A DNA stretch of 8,245 nt, from contig CAJCIF010000162.1 in assembly GCA_903970355.1 (NCBI GenBank), forward strand, positions 1 through 8,245. The letters are read 5' to 3'. This DNA is from Actinomycetota bacterium. GTDB taxonomy: Bacteria > Cyanobacteriota > Vampirovibrionia > Obscuribacterales > Obscuribacteraceae. The position numbers and the translations under genes were made by a program. Below are positions 5,809 to 8,245 of this stretch, one piece after another. The notes below the pieces were generated by a model, which was not told where the DNA came from, made no database searches, and saw only the letters and a program-made list of their open reading frames with translations. How positions within the stretch are numbered: the stretch's first letter is position 1; each line of letters begins with the position of its first letter.

Positions 5809-5928
5809 TGTAGTGGAAAGATGTTTTGACAGAAGAACTATTTTTCTTTTTCGGCTATCCGCAAAACGAACGGCCTGCTGCTTCGAATATTGGGTATTAT
5901 TCTGTTTAGAAACCGATTTGAGCAAGTG

Positions 5929-6465
5929 ATGCCCGATAAGATGCAATCCGAGTCAATTAATGATCAGTCTCTGCTTATACGGCAGGAAGAAATCAAGCTG
6001 CGTGGGCGTCGCGTTTTTTGCGGAATAGGCATAGCAGGAATGGCGGTAAGCTTTTGGTATGTATACGGTGGCTTCTATGATGTTATAAGCGGAATCTGGA
6101 CAGGGGCTCAAGCAAGCCACTTTTACTTCTGGGCCATAGTTTTCGCAGCTATCGGAATAGGCGGTGGTTGGCTCTTCAGACATAACTGGAAAGAAATGAA
6201 AGCAATCAATGACCTTTCTAAGGTGAGATCCGTACTCATAGAGGCAAAGAGATCTCAAGGCAAAGTCACAGCTTTAGACATCACGATGCATACGTCGCTT
6301 TCAGTTGCAGACAGCAAACGCCTATTATCCGATCTTAGCGCTCAAGGGGTTTGTGAAACCGAAGTCACCGAAGGAGGACAACTCCTCTATCTTTTTCACT
6401 CTTTTCTGCCCTTGCAGCCTGCCAAAATAGAGTCGACTCAAGTAACCGATACTGAGCAGGTATAA
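5929..6465 (+). CDS. Two-TM membrane protein with C-terminal winged-helix-like domain
   Basis: A protein of 178 residues from ATG 5929, with a weak GAG six bases upstream. A second ATG four codons on (5941) and a TTG at 5890 are alternatives. Residues 1-28 are charged and helical. Two hydrophobic segments lie at about 29-47 (VFCGIGIAGMAVSFWYVY) and 65-83 (FYFWAIVFAAIGIGGGWLF), joined by a short loop. Residues 97-158 read like a winged helix: KVRSVLIEAKRSQG, then VTALDITMHTSLSVADSKRLLSDLSAQG (helix-turn-recognition helix), then VCETEVTEGGQLLYLF as the wing hairpin. This is the 'VTAxDI..xTxLSxxxxKxxLxxLxxxG' pattern of wHTH domains. The charge bias and two helices put both termini in the cytoplasm. 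Such a domain could bind DNA from the membrane or serve as a protein-binding fold. I do not know a named family. It converges on the GNAT gene with a 15-nt gap. Confidence 0.78.
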   Translation: MPDKMQSESINDQSLLIRQEEIKLRGRRVFCGIGIAGMAVSFWYVYGGFYDVISGIWTGAQASHFYFWAIVFAAIGIGGGWLFRHNWKEMKAINDLSKVRSVLIEAKRSQGKVTALDITMHTSLSVADSKRLLSDLSAQGVCETEVTEGGQLLYLFHSFLPLQPAKIESTQVTDTEQV

Positions 6466-6480
6466 TTTCAGGTCTTCTTA

Positions 6481-6999
6481 CTAAGGTTTGCTAAGTATTT
6501 GGAAGTAAAGCCCTGATACCAACTCAACTGCACCTGTGTCCTTTGGAAAAGGTTTAGTTTTGCCAGTATCCGAATATCCTGCTCGCGTGTACCAGGCTAG
6601 AAGATCATCTCGACCGCACAGGATTGTCATCAGAAACTTCGTGCATCCAAATTCCTCGTATGCATGATTTTCCGCCGCTTGCAATAAAGTTCTGCCAATT
6701 CCATTACTTTGCATATCCGGATCAACGGCAAGGAGACCAATATGTGCGTCGCTGCCTTCCTTTTCAACAAGCACGCTGCCCACGATTTGCTCTGACATCA
6801 CGGCAACGATAATCACTTTGTCCGCCGCTGATATTAGGGTTTCCAATTCCTCTGAAGTAGTGCGTATGCCTGTAACTTTTCCCTCTTCGTTGGCCCAGGA
6901 GCGCTTGGGCTTGCCACCCCGATAAGCAAATTGAATAACTTCACCAAGCCGAGGCACATCTTCTATTGTTGCCAATCTCAGTTGAATTTCTTTAGACAT
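6481..6999 (-). CDS. GNAT family N-acetyltransferase
   Basis: A protein of 172 residues, about the usual length of a single GNAT domain. The ATG at 6999 has GGA about eight bases upstream. It opens with the typical LRLATIEDVPRL (8-19). The acetyl-CoA site is visible as LLAVDPDMQSNGIGRTLLQAAE (89-110), with the Q/R-x-x-G-x-G pyrophosphate loop as Q97-SN-G100-I-G102. Motif B follows in LAWYTRAGYSDTGKTKPFP (134-152). The enzyme transfers acetyl from acetyl-CoA to an amine in the cytoplasm; the substrate is not predictable. It lies 15 nt downstream of the epimerase gene on the same strand, so they are probably co-transcribed. Acetylation of an amino sugar made with the epimerase is possible, but the PFP-ending GNAT subtype is generic and the link is inference. 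Confidence 0.92.
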   Translation of the reverse strand: MSKEIQLRLATIEDVPRLGEVIQFAYRGGKPKRSWANEEGKVTGIRTTSEELETLISAADKVIIVAVMSEQIVGSVLVEKEGSDAHIGLLAVDPDMQSNGIGRTLLQAAENHAYEEFGCTKFLMTILCGRDDLLAWYTRAGYSDTGKTKPFPKDTGAVELVSGLYFQILSKP

Positions 7000-7014
7000 A
7001 GCTAGATCCGCAAA

Positions 7015-7965
7015 TTACTTGATCGCAGTGCGTTTGGCCAGGTCGAGTTTTTCGACCCATTTCCAGGAGCGCTCGATACCGGTTTTGAGATCGGTGGTTG
7101 GTTTCCAATTCAAATGTTTTTGAGCAAGCGAGTTATCCAAAACATTGGCGGCAACATCTAGAGTGCGTGCTTCTTTGTATTCAACTTTCACTTCTTTATG
7201 AACCACATCCTTTATCAATTCAACGATATGATTCAGGGTTTGTCCTTGCCCTGAGCCAATGTTGAACACTCTTGGATCATTTGGACCTGGTTGATACTTT
7301 GCAGCAGCAAGGAGTGCTGCTACTGCATCTTCTATATAAATGTAATCCCGCATCACCGTGCCATCGCCCCAAATTTCAATCGGCTCATTGCGAGCAACTC
7401 GACCGAGGAAAACGCCGATTGCACCTTGCTTAGCATTGGGATTCTGACCCTCTCCATAAGGGTTGGACATACGCGTTACAGCGTACTCAAGTCCATCAAG
7501 GTACAGAAATAAGTGCAGGTATTTTTCGATTGCAAGTTTGGTGATTCCATAGGAACAAATTGGTTCGGTAGGATGTGCTTCCGTTATTGGCGTGGTTTGA
7601 GGAGCACCATATACGGTACCGCCGGAAGAAATGAACAATACCTTCTTCGGACTACCTTTCCGGCATTCTTCCAGGAGTTGTACGGTGTCAATAAGATTGG
7701 ACCGGATATCGTACACAGGATCATCATTGGATGTTTTAGGCAATGTTGTATAGGCCAAGTGAAACACCCAATCTATGCCATCGACAATTTCATGAAGTAC
7801 TCCATGATTGCCGAGATCGCCTATAACGTATTCAACTGAACTGCGCGGTTCTGCAAAAGCGCTTGGGTAACGGTCAAATACGCGAACCCCGATTCCTTCT
7901 CGTTGAAGTAAGGAAACGAGATGCGTACCAATGAATCCGTTGCCACCAATTACAAGAGCTTTCAT
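7015..7965 (-). CDS. NAD-dependent sugar-nucleotide epimerase/dehydratase (extended SDR)
   Basis: A protein of 316 residues, normal for extended short-chain dehydrogenases. Start ATG 7965 is chosen because the Rossmann fold begins at once (MKALVIGGNGFIG), with GGATGG about five bases upstream. A GTG at 8001 or ATG at 7974 would add unconserved residues. Visible features are the dinucleotide loop G7-x-x-G10-x-x-G13, D31 at the end of the second strand (NAD preference), GD at 49-50, LAYTT near 70, FISSGGTVYG (111-120), the catalytic Y139-x-x-x-K143 (YGITK), RMSNPYG (165-171), and a C-terminal substrate region with MRDYIYIEDA (205-214) and FNIGSGQG (234-241). The family converts nucleotide-activated sugars (4-epimerisation, dehydration) for cell-surface polysaccharides. 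It is closest in style to UDP-glucose 4-epimerase-like proteins, but the exact reaction cannot be called. Middle gene of the minus-strand run. Confidence 0.93.
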   Translation of the reverse strand: MKALVIGGNGFIGTHLVSLLQREGIGVRVFDRYPSAFAEPRSSVEYVIGDLGNHGVLHEIVDGIDWVFHLAYTTLPKTSNDDPVYDIRSNLIDTVQLLEECRKGSPKKVLFISSGGTVYGAPQTTPITEAHPTEPICSYGITKLAIEKYLHLFLYLDGLEYAVTRMSNPYGEGQNPNAKQGAIGVFLGRVARNEPIEIWGDGTVMRDYIYIEDAVAALLAAAKYQPGPNDPRVFNIGSGQGQTLNHIVELIKDVVHKEVKVEYKEARTLDVAANVLDNSLAQKHLNWKPTTDLKTGIERSWKWVEKLDLAKRTAIK

Positions 7966-8004
7966 GGTTCCCATCCAAACAGAATTTCCGAAGTGTACCA
8001 CATA

Positions 8005-8245
8005 CTAGCCGCCTGCACCGCCATTCACGCCTGCCAGCTTGCTTGCTGATCGATAAATAGTGACAGGTCCACTGGGTTCTCCCATCTCCTTGCCGTTTTC
8101 ATCCAGGGCGACGGCTCGCACCTGGTAAAAGCCACTACCTATGAATGTGCTTTCAGGTACTTCAAACATAGGCTCCACACTAGTTTTTTTAATAAATTTC
8201 AGAATAGCCTGAGCCACTTCTTCGGCAGCAAAGTTTTCAAAGAAA
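8005..8245 (-). CDS. C-terminal end of a larger protein with an Ig/fibronectin-like strand region (runs off the right edge)
   Basis: The frame is open from the right edge to the TAG at 8007-8005, giving 80 codons with no need for an internal start. A GTG at 8217 is in frame but is probably just Val, since the upstream codons (FFENFAAEE) continue smoothly. The visible part has a helical stretch (EEVAQAILKFIKK), then a beta-rich segment FYQVRAVALDENGKEMGEPS ending PVTIYRSA. That segment resembles the last strands of fibronectin-III or Ig-like domains, which often cap exported or surface enzymes. A Gly-rich tail (GVNGGAGG) ends the protein. The function cannot be called from this fragment. It lies 39 nt upstream of the epimerase start on the same strand, so it may head or belong to that operon. 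Confidence 0.7.
   Translation of the reverse strand, partial: FFENFAAEEVAQAILKFIKKTSVEPMFEVPESTFIGSGFYQVRAVALDENGKEMGEPSGPVTIYRSASKLAGVNGGAGG

Noticed and set aside
5826..5831. Perfect TTGACA -35 hexamer upstream of the winged-helix gene
   Set aside because: No acceptable -10 lies 16-18 bases downstream (the 17-base position reads TTTCGG). A TATTAT at 5895-5900 is too far away to pair with it.
7966..8001. Upstream GTG start for the epimerase
   Set aside because: The Rossmann motif MKALVIGGNGFIG begins at 7965 as in the family; the added 12 residues are unlike any conserved extension.
1..8245. Defence, toxin-antitoxin, mobile or secretion system
   Set aside because: No nuclease, helicase, methyltransferase, integrase, transposase, toxin pair or secretion ATPase signature was seen on either strand.

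Overview
The window looks like bacterial chromosome at moderate GC (roughly 45%), with dense coding, Shine-Dalgarno sites and several GTG starts. At least five products carry an export signal, which suggests a cell with a periplasm. Exported TPR and Sel1 proteins, a DUF2167 protein and a Pro/Ser/Thr-rich linker fit an uncultured diderm, perhaps of the Melainabacteria/Obscuribacterales kind, but no marker gene is present and this placement is a low-confidence guess. I see no rRNA, tRNA, CRISPR array, insertion sequence or phage gene.

Layout. Left edge: the N-terminal 121 residues of an exported alpha/beta hydrolase (minus, 1-364). A 136-nt divergent gap precedes a two-gene plus-strand unit (501-2541): an unrecognised 200-residue protein, then an exported eight-repeat TPR protein with a 14-residue repeat in its linker. 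Converging on it is a solitary family-3 solute-binding protein (minus, 2551-3420). Across a 139-nt divergent region lies a DUF2167 membrane protein (plus, 3560-4489), which converges on an exported Sel1-repeat protein (minus, 4514-5719). Across a 209-nt divergent region lies a two-TM protein with a C-terminal winged-helix-like domain (plus, 5929-6465). The right end is a minus-strand run: the C-terminus of an exported or surface-type protein (8005 to the edge), an NAD-dependent sugar-nucleotide epimerase/dehydratase (7015-7965) and a GNAT acetyltransferase (6481-6999).

How the parts relate. From 1 to 6465 transcription units alternate in direction, with three divergent promoter regions and three convergent junctions (9, 24 and 15 nt) that have little room for terminators. 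Two divergent regions hold perfect palindromes with a related half-site (RATGAT facing ATCATY). The one upstream of the Sel1 gene closely resembles the core of the classical Fur box and sits over the likely promoter. This suggests shared control of envelope genes, possibly by a Fur-type regulator, but that is inference. I find no defence, secretion or biosynthetic system with recognisable parts. The most novel items are the membrane-anchored winged-helix protein, the coupled unknown/TPR pair and the paired palindromes.
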